From the NCBI RefSeq assembly GCF_008693005.1, contig NZ_VXKE01000014.1, positions 62,001 to 126,000 on the forward strand: DNA of 64,000 nucleotides, in the 5' to 3' direction. A model generated the notes under the pieces. It did no database searches, was not told where the DNA came from, and was given only the letters and a program-made list of their open reading frames with translations. The position numbers and the translations under genes were made by a program. The stretch is from Helicobacter canis. GTDB taxonomy: Bacteria; Campylobacterota; Campylobacteria; Campylobacterales; Helicobacteraceae. Below are positions 18,811 through 27,248 of this stretch, piece by piece (position 1 is the first letter of the stretch; the number at the start of each line of letters is the position of its first letter).

Positions 18811-20628
18811 TTGCGTATCGGCTTTCTTTTGTTATGGGCTTGTATGAGCCCATGGCTCATCGCGCTAGATTCTGCACCGCATGGTAAAGAATCTCTGCGC
18901 ACGAGCCTGCTATCGCTCCCTATCCCAGAATCCACCGCTTGGAGAGCCTTACTTCACTACCAAAACAATCGCTCAAGTATCCCCAAACAATCCAAAAAAT
19001 CAAACTTTTTCCTACATAAAAAGGGGCATAAAAATCCGCGATTAGAATATATCGCCACCATAGATAGCCTAATAAATGCAATAGAATCTAGTGGGTTAAA
19101 GGCAAATGGCAATGAGCGAGAGTTTGTCTGCTTGTATCCTGCGAGATTACAGCTTATCCAAGTCTATTTGCACAATCTAGTAGCAAGTGGCACGACAAAT
19201 GCGCTAGCTTATAAGCGAGCCCTGCAGGCGATTCTAGCCTATAAACAAGCCACGCCCTGCAAAGACTTGCAAGAATTTCTAAGCCTTGTGCCAATCGATG
19301 AAATCTGGCTTGAGTTTGCCGCAGAGAGCGACATATATCCCGGCTCTAGTATGGGGCATATATATTTGCGCTTGCTTGGCAAAAGCAAGCAGGATATAGA
19401 CACAGAGACTGGGAGTGCAAAAATTGTGCGTAAAAAGGGTGAAATGCAAGAATATGGTATGAGCTACTACGCAATTTTAAGCGAGTTTTTTAATCCGCTA
19501 GATTATATCCGTGCGATGTTTGGCAATCTCACAGGCTACTACGCGCTAACTCCTTATGGTAATCTCTCCACAGAATATTTAGAGAATCAATCTCGCGTGC
19601 TCTATCGCTTCAAGCTAGAATCCACTTTTTCCCAGCGCGAGCTATTTAGGCTGCATTTGTGGGAGCTAAAAGATAGGCAAATCCACTATGCTTTCATCAC
19701 GCATAACTGCACCGATGGGGTCGCACAAATCCTTAGCGTGCTAGATTCTAGCTATGGGTTTAAAAAATTTAAGCCTTTTACCACGCCAGCTACTTATATC
19801 AAGCACCTAGATGCAGTAGGGCAGATAGGCACGCAAGAGTGGCTAGCACCGCCGCGTAAGCAGCCATTTATCAATCGTTTTGGAGTAAATGATCTTTTGC
19901 GCTCTTATCCAAATAGCAAACTAACGCTAGCCTATGAGCAGGGCAATCTACTCTCTTTCTCTCTCGCGCCAATTTATTCTGCTATCACAAATGCAGATTC
20001 TAGCTACAAGGAGCATATAGAATCTAGGCTTTTCGCGCTAGATGGGAAAATCGCGCTAGATTCTAGCTTGAGTGCTCGCCAAGAGCGTGCCTTTCTCTCT
20101 CAAATCGAGCTTTTGCATTTGTATTCGTTGGCGGATTTTTATCGCACGCGCACACTCTCTAAGCTTATCTCCTTGCGCCTAGAATCTAATCTCTATCAGT
20201 ATGAAAATAGCAATGCTTTTGGTGCTGCCATAAATCGTAGCACAAGGCTTTTTCCCACGATTGAAGGCGGGCTTGGGTTTAGTGCGTATGCTCGGCGTTT
20301 GACATTTTTCGCGCTGCCATTTCTTGGCTATCGTTATGAGCTAATCCATAACCCCTACATTGCTTTGAAGCTTGGTGTGATTGCACGCTTTCCTAGAGTC
20401 AAAGCCATTATAGAATCAAACTTATATTATGATGTTTTGGGGAATAATCGTGGCTATGATACGAGATTGCGCGCATTTCTTGGGGTAAATCTCTATGCAA
20501 GTAGGCATTTCGCGCTTGATGTATTTATGGATTCTAGCGCGTATTGGAATCTACTCCGCAATACGCGCATTGCCTATGAGACGCAGCATTTGTGGCAGAT
20601 AAAAGCTGGAGTATCATTGTATTTTTAG
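18811..20628 (+). CDS. DUF4105 (Lnb N-terminal-like) envelope protein
   Basis: 605 residues from TTG 18811, immediately after the previous stop; ATG 18844 is an alternative, but TTG gives a better signal peptide (GFLLLWACMSPWLIALDS). The papain-like DUF4105 core is at about 170-310: SDIYPGSSMGHIYLRLLG supplies the His and THNCTDGVAQIL the Cys, the pair expected for this fold. Lnb of Enterococcus moves acyl groups on lipoproteins. Residues 430-605 look like an outer-membrane beta barrel with alternating aromatic strands, ending in SLYF. Association with two lipoproteins suits a lipoprotein or peptide substrate, but this is inference. Confidence 0.8.
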   Translation: MRIGFLLLWACMSPWLIALDSAPHGKESLRTSLLSLPIPESTAWRALLHYQNNRSSIPKQSKKSNFFLHKKGHKNPRLEYIATIDSLINAIESSGLKANGNEREFVCLYPARLQLIQVYLHNLVASGTTNALAYKRALQAILAYKQATPCKDLQEFLSLVPIDEIWLEFAAESDIYPGSSMGHIYLRLLGKSKQDIDTETGSAKIVRKKGEMQEYGMSYYAILSEFFNPLDYIRAMFGNLTGYYALTPYGNLSTEYLENQSRVLYRFKLESTFSQRELFRLHLWELKDRQIHYAFITHNCTDGVAQILSVLDSSYGFKKFKPFTTPATYIKHLDAVGQIGTQEWLAPPRKQPFINRFGVNDLLRSYPNSKLTLAYEQGNLLSFSLAPIYSAITNADSSYKEHIESRLFALDGKIALDSSLSARQERAFLSQIELLHLYSLADFYRTRTLSKLISLRLESNLYQYENSNAFGAAINRSTRLFPTIEGGLGFSAYARRLTFFALPFLGYRYELIHNPYIALKLGVIARFPRVKAIIESNLYYDVLGNNRGYDTRLRAFLGVNLYASRHFALDVFMDSSAYWNLLRNTRIAYETQHLWQIKAGVSLYF

Positions 20629-20665
20629 CATTCATAGATGGGATTGAGTCTTTGGTGCTTTGCGA

Positions 20666-20671
20666 TATAAT
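20666..20671 (+). promoter_or_regulatory. Promoter -10 box of kdsB
   Basis: TATAAT followed by GCG, 55 bp before ATG 20727. Confidence 0.5.
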
Positions 20672-20726
20672 GCGTGGCTTTATGTGCTTTGAAACGCAAG
20701 CTATAAAGCCCTTACAAGGAGAATCT

Positions 20727-21464
20727 ATGATCATAATCCCAGCGCGCCTTGCTTCCACCCGCTTCCCCAATAAGATTCTAGCAGATATTTTTGGGCTGCC
20801 AATGGTGGTAGCAAGTGCGAAAAACGCCGCCAAAGTCGATGAAGTATGCGTAGCGTGCGATGATATAAGCGTGCTAGAGCTATGCAAAAGCCACAATATC
20901 CGCGCTATCCTTACTAGCAAAGATCATCAAAGCGGCACAGATCGCTGCTATGAAGCTGCTAAAAAGCTAGGGCTCTCTAGCAGCGAGATTATCATCAATG
21001 TCCAAGCTGATGAGCCGTTTTTAGAGCCAGAGATTTTGCAGGCACTGCAGGGGGTAATGCAGCAAGGTGCGTTTATGGCAAGCTGTGCAAAGCATATCAC
21101 CAAAGCCCAAGCCCTTGATCCAAATGTCGTGAAAGTCGTGGTGGATTCTAGTATGAATGCGCTGTATTTCTCGCGCTCCATTATCCCATATAATCGCGAT
21201 GCCACAGATGATAGCAAAGTGGATTCTAGCTATTTGGGACATTTGGGTGTTTATGGGTATAGTGTGGAGAGTCTTAGGGAGTTTTGCGCTCTGCCGCAGT
21301 CTAAAGAGCACTCCCCCCTAGAGCACATAGAGAAGCTAGAGCAGCTGCGCGCGCTTTACTATGGCAAGCGCATTGCTATGGTGCTCGTTAGCACACAAAG
21401 CATAGGGATCGATACGCCAGAGGACTTGGTAAGAGCATTGCAGCACTTTGGAGAATCTAGCTAG
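20727..21464 (+). CDS. kdsB: 3-deoxy-manno-octulosonate cytidylyltransferase
   Basis: Makes CMP-KDO for lipopolysaccharide inner core. 245 residues from ATG 20727, which has AAGGAG upstream and the family start MIIIPARLASTRFPNK; the open frame upstream of it overlaps the DUF4105 gene and is not family sequence. Nucleotide-binding and metal residues lie in NVQADEPFLEP and the HLGVYGYS segment. Gene order with the next genes matches H. pylori HP0230-HP0232. Confidence 0.96.
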   Translation: MIIIPARLASTRFPNKILADIFGLPMVVASAKNAAKVDEVCVACDDISVLELCKSHNIRAILTSKDHQSGTDRCYEAAKKLGLSSSEIIINVQADEPFLEPEILQALQGVMQQGAFMASCAKHITKAQALDPNVVKVVVDSSMNALYFSRSIIPYNRDATDDSKVDSSYLGHLGVYGYSVESLREFCALPQSKEHSPLEHIEKLEQLRALYYGKRIAMVLVSTQSIGIDTPEDLVRALQHFGESS

Positions 21465-21543
21465 ATTCTAGGAATACTATTTGCTAGTGCTTCTCTATCA
21501 AGCAGCTTGTGTAAAGCGAGATCTTAGAAGCATAAGGACATAT

Positions 21544-21963
21544 ATGAGACTCTACCACAACACCACCAAAGCCTTTGGCATTATAAGCATAGCAGGGCTA
21601 CTTAGCATAGCTAGCATTTTTAGCGCGTGCTACAAGCCACCAAAGCCCACCCAAGATGCCTTAAGCGTGAAAGTCTATCGCGGGAAGTCTTCGCTCAAAG
21701 ACTGCACCTATCTCACAGAATCTTCAGGCATTGTCAATACAAAGGGCTATGGCATTAAGCTGCTTGCTGCCATAGCAGGTGCGGAAAATGACTTGCGCAA
21801 TAAAGCTGCGCGCTTTGGTGGGAATGCCGTGCTTGTGCTACATACCGAGTCGCGCTACCTAGGGGCGGACTACCAGTTCAAAATGGGGCTAGCAAACGAT
21901 AACACTTCTAACAAAATCGATGAATACATCATCTATGGCGAAGTGTATCGCTGCAAGCTTTAG
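21544..21963 (+). CDS. DUF4156-like lipoprotein
   Basis: 139 residues from ATG 21544 (AAGGAC upstream). Signal peptide with lipobox-like FSAC (Cys about 29). The mature domain has a KVYRGKSSLKDCTYL strand pair, then LRNKAARFGGNAVLVLHTESRY, the conserved box of DUF4156/RcsF-like small lipoproteins, and ends in a Cys-containing EVYRCKL that could pair with the Cys in KDCTYL. It is inserted between kdsB and the DsbC-like gene compared with H. pylori. Confidence 0.75.
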   Translation: MRLYHNTTKAFGIISIAGLLSIASIFSACYKPPKPTQDALSVKVYRGKSSLKDCTYLTESSGIVNTKGYGIKLLAAIAGAENDLRNKAARFGGNAVLVLHTESRYLGADYQFKMGLANDNTSNKIDEYIIYGEVYRCKL

Positions 21964-22033
21964 TGTCCGCGCGTGGCAAGCGTTAGATTTTCTATGGCAT
22001 TATTGCGCGTCCAAAGCTAGAATCTAAGGAGAT

Positions 22034-22780
22034 ATGATGAAAGCAAGCAAGATAAGCGCGCTATTATGCGCTTTTGCGCTAGCACTAAGCGCGCAAGCCA
22101 ATGCCAACGATGCAAACATAGCTAAAAAGCTCCTAGAGTCTAAAACTAAGCGCACGCTAGAAGTAGTGAGCTTTAGCCCGCTAGATTCTAGCGGCTTGTT
22201 TTTGCTCACTATCCAAGATAAGCTAAATGGCTATAAAACACTCCTGATAAGCGATGAGAAGCAGCAGAATCTAGTCGTGGCAAGCGCGTTTTTTAGCAGC
22301 GATGATACACTAAGTAAGCGCGTCTCCCAAGAGCTAAACGCCATAAGCGCGTATAATTTCAAAGTCCAAAACTCCGCCAAGCTAAACGCGCTCTTTGCCT
22401 CTATCCCTAAAGACTACGCCATAACCATAACCGGCGCGACTTCTAAAAAGCTCTACATCGTGTCTGACCCTATGTGCAGCCACTGCCAAGAAGAGCTAGC
22501 ACGCATAGAAGAAAAGCTTCAAACTCATACCATTATAATGATCCCAGTGGGACTACTTGGGCAAGACTCTTTATACAAAGCAGCAGATATTGCGCGCCAA
22601 ATTCGCAGTGCCAAAACCCCCAAAGAGCAGATCCAAACCCTGCGCAAAATCTATGCGCGCACATACACCCCCACCACCGCAAGCGATGAGGCATATAGCC
22701 AAGTCGTGCGCGTAACTAATAGCATTAAAAATTCTGGGCTTATAGAGGGCGTGCCATTTATCTATGAGCCCCTAAACTAG
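22034..22780 (+). CDS. Periplasmic DsbC/DsbG-like thiol-disulfide oxidoreductase (HP0231 type)
   Basis: 248 residues with a signal peptide (ALLCAFALALSAQANA). The N-terminal dimerisation domain is followed by a thioredoxin fold with active site DPMCSHCQEE at about residues 145-154 and the cis-proline loop GVPFIYEP near the end. H. pylori HP0231 (DsbK) lies directly after kdsB and acts as a periplasmic oxidase; position and architecture support the same role here. AAGGAG lies 1 bp before ATG 22034 and 4 bp before ATG 22037. Confidence 0.88.
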   Translation: MMKASKISALLCAFALALSAQANANDANIAKKLLESKTKRTLEVVSFSPLDSSGLFLLTIQDKLNGYKTLLISDEKQQNLVVASAFFSSDDTLSKRVSQELNAISAYNFKVQNSAKLNALFASIPKDYAITITGATSKKLYIVSDPMCSHCQEELARIEEKLQTHTIIMIPVGLLGQDSLYKAADIARQIRSAKTPKEQIQTLRKIYARTYTPTTASDEAYSQVVRVTNSIKNSGLIEGVPFIYEPLN

Positions 22781-22802
22781 CGGCTAGAATCTACAAGGAG
22801 TA

Positions 22803-23501
22803 ATGATGAAAAAGCCTAAGCATAGTAACACTTCATCGCCATATAGGAAAATCGCAGATTTTGCGATGGTAGGTAGCAGCAGCGCGCTTGTGCTAGTCGC
22901 TCTGCTAGGCTGCGATAATCCACAAGATGGCTTTGCAAATAGCCCCAGCACTCAAGGTAGCCAAGCCCCAAGCCAAGCCATCAAGCAAGGGGCGTTTGTC
23001 ATCGTAGAAGAGCAGCTAGATGGAAGCTACAAAGTCTTAGAAGAATACCCAAGTGCCACTACACGCGTAGTCGTGCGTGATAAAAATGGAGTGGAGCGGA
23101 TTTTGAGCGATGAGGAAGTAGATGAAATTATCCAAAAAGAAGCCGCGCGTGTGGAGAATGGCACAAGTGAGCTACTAGCTCCAGCTGCTGGTGGGGGCGG
23201 CGGTGAGAGTGGCGGGGGCTTAGGACTAGGTGGGGCGATCCTAGCAAGCGCGGCAGGCGCGCTACTAGGAAGCTACATCGGCAACAAGCTCTTCAATAAC
23301 CCAAACTACCAGCAAAACAAGCAGCGCAACTACAAATCCCCCCAAGCCTATGAGCGCAGTGCAAATAATTTCAAGCAAGGCAGCGCAAATTCCCCGCGAG
23401 CAGGCGGCACGCCAAGCAATGCAAAAGGCGGATTCTACCAAAACAACGCTGCTAAAGGCGCGCCAAGCACGCGTCCTGCGCAAGGTGGCTTTGGCAGCTA
23501 G
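22803..23501 (+). CDS. UPF0323 family lipoprotein (HP0232 type)
   Basis: 232 residues. Lipobox LLGC puts the lipidated Cys near residue 37 after an unusually long N-terminal region (M at 22803 after AAGGAG). The conserved block is EEQLDGSYKVLEEYPSATTR and DKNGVERILSDEEVDEI. A Gly-rich segment (GGGGGESGGGLGLGGAIL) precedes a glycine-zipper-like helix and a low-complexity Asn/Gln/Gly C-terminus. Neighbour of the DsbC-like gene as in H. pylori. Function unknown. Confidence 0.88.
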   Translation: MMKKPKHSNTSSPYRKIADFAMVGSSSALVLVALLGCDNPQDGFANSPSTQGSQAPSQAIKQGAFVIVEEQLDGSYKVLEEYPSATTRVVVRDKNGVERILSDEEVDEIIQKEAARVENGTSELLAPAAGGGGGESGGGLGLGGAILASAAGALLGSYIGNKLFNNPNYQQNKQRNYKSPQAYERSANNFKQGSANSPRAGGTPSNAKGGFYQNNAAKGAPSTRPAQGGFGS

Positions 23502-23581
23502 CCAAGCTACTAAGCCACAGCTCACGCCCAAAGCCAAGCCACGCAAATACCGCATATCGCAAGAACTAAGGAGGCTAGATT

Positions 23582-24358
23582 ATGCTGCAATGCTTTGTCA
23601 TAAACCTTGCCCACTCCCTTGATCGCAGGGCAGGTATGGAGGCAAATATCGCCGCACTTTTTGCTAAAGAGCCGCATTTGCAAGAAAAGATCGCATTTCA
23701 CTTTTTCCAAGCTATAACACCTAAAGACATTAGAGAAAATGGCTTTATCAAGCGGTATTGTCCATTTTGGGCTGGGGTGTATAAGGCTAGAGCAGTGCGA
23801 GAGACAGAGCTAGCGTGCTTTGCTTCCCACTATGCTTTATGGCAGAAGTGTGTAGAGCTAGGAGAAGGGATCATCGTGCTAGAAGATGACATAAGCTTTT
23901 GCGCTGGCTTTGGGGAAGGTGTGCAGACAATCGCGCAAAGCCCCTATGAGTATGTGCGCCTAGCGTGGCGGACTTGGCATACGATGTATCTCTTGCAAGA
24001 GCATTTCGCTCTAGCTCCTAAGCTAATGCTAGGCGCATCAGGCTACTACATCTCTCCAAGTGGCGCAGCAAAGCTTATCAAAGGCGCGGAGAAAATCTTT
24101 GTCGCGGTGGATTACTATATGAGCTTTTCTTACCTGCACAATGTCGCTGAAATGCTCTATCTCCCACATATTGCGCAAATCAACGAGCTAGATGAGCACT
24201 CCACCATAGGTAAGCCAGAGCACCAGCCAAAGGATAAGGGCTTCTACTACCGCTTCGTGCTACTGCGCGAGCTGCATAGATTCTACCGCGATATGCGTAT
24301 GAGACTTTTTGCTCAAAAGTCCTTGCGCGCGTGCAAACTCCTTGCCAAAGGGCAGTAG
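23582..24358 (+). CDS. Glycosyltransferase family 25 protein
   Basis: 258 residues. Start [19 protein letters not shown] with the GT25 signature INL..S.DRR; then [19 protein letters not shown] and the metal-binding [11 protein letters not shown]25 enzymes are typically LPS galactosyl- or glucosyltransferases. AAGGAGG lies 8 bp before ATG 23582. It starts a three-gene sugar block with an acetyltransferase and a nucleotide-sugar dehydrogenase. Confidence 0.92.
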   Translation: MLQCFVINLAHSLDRRAGMEANIAALFAKEPHLQEKIAFHFFQAITPKDIRENGFIKRYCPFWAGVYKARAVRETELACFASHYALWQKCVELGEGIIVLEDDISFCAGFGEGVQTIAQSPYEYVRLAWRTWHTMYLLQEHFALAPKLMLGASGYYISPSGAAKLIKGAEKIFVAVDYYMSFSYLHNVAEMLYLPHIAQINELDEHSTIGKPEHQPKDKGFYYRFVLLRELHRFYRDMRMRLFAQKSLRACKLLAKGQ

Positions 24359-24360
24359 CG

Positions 24361-24942
24361 GTGCGAGAAGTAAATGGCGCGCTGATCCACTCAAGCAGCA
24401 TAATCGATGAAAATGTAACAATAGGCGCAGGCAGTAAGATCTGGCATTTTTGCCATATTTTGCAAGGAAGCGTGATAGGGCGTGATTGTGTCATCGGGCA
24501 GGGCTGCTGCATAGGTGCAAATGTCTCTATCGGTAATGGTTGTAAAATCCAAAATAATGTAAGCGTTTATCAAGGCGTAGAAGTGCGCGATGAAGTTTTC
24601 ATAGGTCCTAGTGTGGTATTTACCAATGTTTTGACGCCGCGCGCTTTCATCAATCGCAAGAGCGAGTTTCTCCCTACAATCTTGCACAAAGGCTGCTCTA
24701 TCGGCGCAAATGCCACGATACTTTGCGGTATAGAAATAGGCGAGTTTGCACTCATTGGCGCAGGCAGTGTGGTGCTAGAATCTGTGCCAAGCTTCGCGCT
24801 TATGGTGGGCAACCCTGCTAGGCTTATTGGCTTTGTGGATAGGTCTGGGGCTAGGCTTAGGTTTGATAGCAGTGGGAGGGCTAGGAGTGGGGGAGATGGG
24901 AGCTGCTATATGCTAGAAAATGGTGTCGTGCGTGAAGTGTAA
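24361..24942 (+). CDS. Left-handed beta-helix N-acetyltransferase (WbpD/WlbB-like)
   Basis: 193 residues from GTG 24361, 2 bp after the GT25 stop; GTG 24331 inside the previous gene is an alternative. Hexapeptide repeats fill residues 10-150 ([53 protein letters not shown]). The [20 protein letters not shown] segment is the WbpD/WlbB hallmark; these enzymes acetylate UDP-2-acetamido-3-amino-2,3-dideoxyglucuronate for O-antigen or glycan. The usual partner dehydrogenase follows; the oxidase and aminotransferase are not in the window. Confidence 0.88.
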   Translation: MREVNGALIHSSSIIDENVTIGAGSKIWHFCHILQGSVIGRDCVIGQGCCIGANVSIGNGCKIQNNVSVYQGVEVRDEVFIGPSVVFTNVLTPRAFINRKSEFLPTILHKGCSIGANATILCGIEIGEFALIGAGSVVLESVPSFALMVGNPARLIGFVDRSGARLRFDSSGRARSGGDGSCYMLENGVVREV

Positions 24943-27067
24943 AAAAAGGGATTCGGCTTTGCGCGATAAATCTTTGATTGCTTCACCGCGCTTGTGCGAT
25001 AGACACCTAAGTCTTATCTCCGCGCGCGGCTCGCAAAGCAAAGATTTCTCATCGCAAAACCTAGAATCCCATAGCGGCTTTGATAAAACAGCCGAGATTG
25101 ACAAGCAGCTGACATCAAAAAGCAACCTTCCCCAAAACGAGCGAAGCGAAGTTTCTTTAGAAAATTTTCAAAACTTGCAAAGCCCCACCGCAATTCCTAG
25201 AATCCTAGAAGAAAACCAAGCCAACCAATTGTCATTGCGAGTGGATTTATCCACGAAGCAATCCAATTCTGCGCAAGCAGAATCCAATCAAATCAATGGC
25301 GCACGCAAAGCGTGCAACCTTGAAAGCGTCGTCGGGGGCTTGGGGGGTGAAAGGGGGGATAAGGGGGGCGACTTCGCAATTCAAGCCCCCCCGTCCCCCC
25401 TTGAAAGGACTTTATCCCAAGCAAAGCTAGAATCTAGCAATACCGCAAAAAAGGTAGATTCTAGTATGGATTGCCACGCCTTGCCTTGCAAGGCTCGCAA
25501 TGACAGAAAGTTAGATTCCGCAAACACAGCAATCCTAAGCGAGCCAGCAAAGGATTCTAGGATTTGCGATGAGAAATCGGGGCTTTCAAGCGATTGGCAA
25601 GGGAGTTACCTTAGCGGTAATGATCGCCGACAATCGCGCAGAATTGCCGATTTATCGCGCAAAGCCGAATCCATTAGCAAAAAGCCAACGCCCCAACAAA
25701 CCAAGCCGCAGGCGGCAGGATTTTGCGATGATTTTGCTAGCTTTCAAGGCGCGGGCGCAGGGATTTACCTAAGCGGTAATGAGCAAGCCCGCGCCGCAGA
25801 ATCTAGCAAAAGCGCGCAAAAGCCAACGCCTACTACTATAGCTGTTATTGGTCTTGGCTATGTCGGCTTACCCCTAGCCCTAACCTTTGGCGCAAAATAC
25901 CCTACCATAGGCTTTGACATCAACGCCACGCGAGTAAAGCAGCTGCAAGAAAAGCTAGATTCTAGTGGCGAATGCGGGCTACAAGACTTCCTGCAAGCTC
26001 CTTTAGCGCACTTTAGCAGCGAGCCAAGTGAGCTAGCGCAAGCGACCATCTATCTAATCGCCGTCCCCACGCCCATCACCAAAGACAAGCTCCCAGATCT
26101 CTCCTACTTGCAAAGCGCGTGTGAGCTTGTAGGCTCTATGCTAAAGGTGGGGGATATTGTCGTGTTTGAATCCACCACCTACCCCACTTGCACGCGCAAC
26201 TTTTGTGTGCCATTACTAGAATCTACTAGCAAGCTCCAGCTAAATCGCGACTTTTGTGTGGGCTACTCACCAGAGCGCATAAACCCAGCGGATAAAACGC
26301 ACAGCCTAAGCCAGATAGTGAAGATCACTTCAGGCTCTAGTAAAGAGTCTGCGGAGATCATCGATAGGCTCTATGCGAGCGTGATCCCTGCTGGCACGCA
26401 CTGCGTCTCTAGCATAGAGATAGCCGAAGCGAGCAAAGCCCTAGAAAACGCCCAGCGCGATGTGAATATCGCCTTTATGAATGAGGCGTATATGCTCTTT
26501 GACACACTTGGGCTTGATATGGCAGAGATTTTGCAAGCTGCGCGCACGAAGTGGAACTTCCTGCCATTTTACCCCGGGCTTGTGGGGGGGCATTGCATTA
26601 GTGTCGATCCTTACTATCTCTCCTATATCGCCAAGCTTCAAGGCTTTAGCCCAACGCTTCTCACAAAAGCGCGCATAGTCAATGAAGCGATGCCGAGCTT
26701 CATCGCTAGCAAGTTTGCCAAGCAGCTAGAGTCTGCTGGGGTTGAGCTACAAGGAGCTAGGGTGCTTGTGGTGGGCTTTGCGTTTAAAAAGGACTGCAGG
26801 GATATGCGCAACACCAAGGTCCCGCATTTATGCTATGAGCTAGAATCTTTGGGCTTAGAAGTAGAAGTGCTAGACTCGCTTATTGATAGAGATAGAGCGA
26901 AGCTAGAGTATGGCATTAGCGTGCTAGAATCTAAGCAGCTTCTAGCAGCTAGCGATGATAGCGGCTATGATGGCGTGCTGTGTAATGTCCTGCACACTTG
27001 CGATGCACACATTGATCTAGCAAGCCTTTGTAAGCCTTGCTCTGCGCTTGTGTTTGTGAGCCCTTGA
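24920..27067 (+). CDS. Nucleotide-sugar 6-dehydrogenase with repeat-derived N-terminal extension
   Basis: The catalytic part starts near 25838 ([19 protein letters not shown], Rossmann GxGxxG) and contains [12 protein letters not shown], the catalytic [13 protein letters not shown] and C-terminal [15 protein letters not shown]. This is a UDP-HexNAc dehydrogenase (WbpA/WbpO/TviB group), fitting the WbpD-like gene before it. The frame is open 306 codons further upstream through repeats: element B, GTCATTGCGAG repeats, a G/C-rich hairpin, and elements A and D. After TTG 25481 there is no ATG, GTG or TTG in frame before the Rossmann motif, so at least about 119 repeat-encoded residues must be translated if the enzyme is made with a standard start. 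ATG 25466 and ATG 24920 are other starts; 24920 overlaps the acetyltransferase by 23 bp. Confidence 0.85.
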   Translation: MVSCVKCKKRDSALRDKSLIASPRLCDRHLSLISARGSQSKDFSSQNLESHSGFDKTAEIDKQLTSKSNLPQNERSEVSLENFQNLQSPTAIPRILEENQANQLSLRVDLSTKQSNSAQAESNQINGARKACNLESVVGGLGGERGDKGGDFAIQAPPSPLERTLSQAKLESSNTAKKVDSSMDCHALPCKARNDRKLDSANTAILSEPAKDSRICDEKSGLSSDWQGSYLSGNDRRQSRRIADLSRKAESISKKPTPQQTKPQAAGFCDDFASFQGAGAGIYLSGNEQARAAESSKSAQKPTPTTIAVIGLGYVGLPLALTFGAKYPTIGFDINATRVKQLQEKLDSSGECGLQDFLQAPLAHFSSEPSELAQATIYLIAVPTPITKDKLPDLSYLQSACELVGSMLKVGDIVVFESTTYPTCTRNFCVPLLESTSKLQLNRDFCVGYSPERINPADKTHSLSQIVKITSGSSKESAEIIDRLYASVIPAGTHCVSSIEIAEASKALENAQRDVNIAFMNEAYMLFDTLGLDMAEILQAARTKWNFLPFYPGLVGGHCISVDPYYLSYIAKLQGFSPTLLTKARIVNEAMPSFIASKFAKQLESAGVELQGARVLVVGFAFKKDCRDMRNTKVPHLCYELESLGLEVEVLDSLIDRDRAKLEYGISVLESKQLLAASDDSGYDGVLCNVLHTCDAHIDLASLCKPCSALVFVSP
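24949..25062 (-). repeat. Palindromic element, copy B (inverted)
   Basis: 114 bp. In reverse complement it matches copies A, C and D without net length change: GATGAGAAATC at offsets 10-20 and GATTTATCGCGCAAAGCC at 91-108. Central hairpin pairs CCGCGC (34-39) with GCGCGG (72-77), and AGAC (49-52) with GTCT (59-62). It is translated on the + strand as an open segment containing [10 protein letters not shown] and FSSQNLES, like copy E. Confidence 0.8.
25230..25265 (+). repeat. GTCATTGCGAG-type repeat inside the dehydrogenase frame
   Basis: TGTCATTGCGAG, then hairpin GTGGAT-TT-ATCCAC, then GAAGCAATCCA. Same family as the copies at 11074-11269 but here within an open reading frame. Confidence 0.75.
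25325..25405. repeat. G-run/C-run hairpin segment
   Basis: Several runs of six G (GGGGGGTGAAAGGGGGG and GGGGGGCGACTTCGC) followed by C runs (CCCCCCCGTCCCCCCTTG) can fold back on each other. It lies within the open N-terminal extension of the dehydrogenase and encodes Gly-rich then Pro-containing residues. It looks like another dispersed repeat rather than protein-driven sequence. Confidence 0.6.
25467..25505 (-). repeat. GTCATTGCGAG-type repeat, inverted, inside the dehydrogenase frame
   Basis: The reverse complement reads TGTCATTGCGAG, then a CCTTGCAAGG hairpin, then GGCAATCCA. It contains the last possible standard start codon (TTG 25481) before the catalytic domain. Confidence 0.75.
25559..25672 (+). 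repeat. Palindromic element, copy A
   Basis: 114 bp. Starts AGGATTTGCGATGAGAAATC and ends GATTTATCGC, GCAAAGCCGAATCC. Hairpin: GCGATTG (offset 32-38) with CAATCGC (73-79), apical TTACC (48-52) with GGTAA (58-62). Encodes an open segment with CDEKSGL, YLSGN and IADLSRKA. Confidence 0.82.
25717..25830 (+). repeat. Palindromic element, copy D
   Basis: 114 bp, more diverged in its right arm. Hairpin: GCGCGGGC (33-40) with GCCCGCGC (71-78), apical TTACC with GGTAA. Encodes CDD and YLSGNE in the same frame as copy A. It ends 7 bp before the Rossmann-fold coding sequence. Confidence 0.75.
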
Positions 27068-27092
27068 CAAGGTGCGTGTTTTTCCATAAAAT
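27064..27092 (+). promoter_or_regulatory. Promoter of tRNA-Asn
   Basis: TTGACA (27064-27069) and TAAAAT (27087-27092) with a 17-bp spacer, 31 bp before the tRNA. The -35 overlaps the stop codon of the dehydrogenase. Confidence 0.75.
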
Positions 27093-27123
27093 GCGCGTTT
27101 TACTTCCAAATGCTAAGACAGAT

Positions 27124-27198
27124 TCCGGATTAGCTCAGCGGTAGAGTAGGCGGCTGTTAACCGCTTGGTCGCAGGTTCGAATCCTGCATCCGGAGCCA
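27124..27198 (+). tRNA. tRNA-Asn (GTT)
   Basis: Cloverleaf with acceptor TCCGGAT/ATCCGGA, D arm GCTCAGCGGTAGAGT, anticodon arm GGCTGTTAACC with GTT anticodon, T arm GCAGGTTCGAATCCTGC, and an encoded CCA at 27196-27198. Confidence 0.97.
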
Positions 27199-27248
27199 CT
27201 TCTTCCTATCTTTTACACTCTATACTAGATTCTACTTCAAGGACATTG

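Noticed and set aside
24949-25830. Possible separate small genes in the repeat-rich stretch
   Set aside because: The only long frame is continuous with the dehydrogenase; other frames are short and match repeat units.
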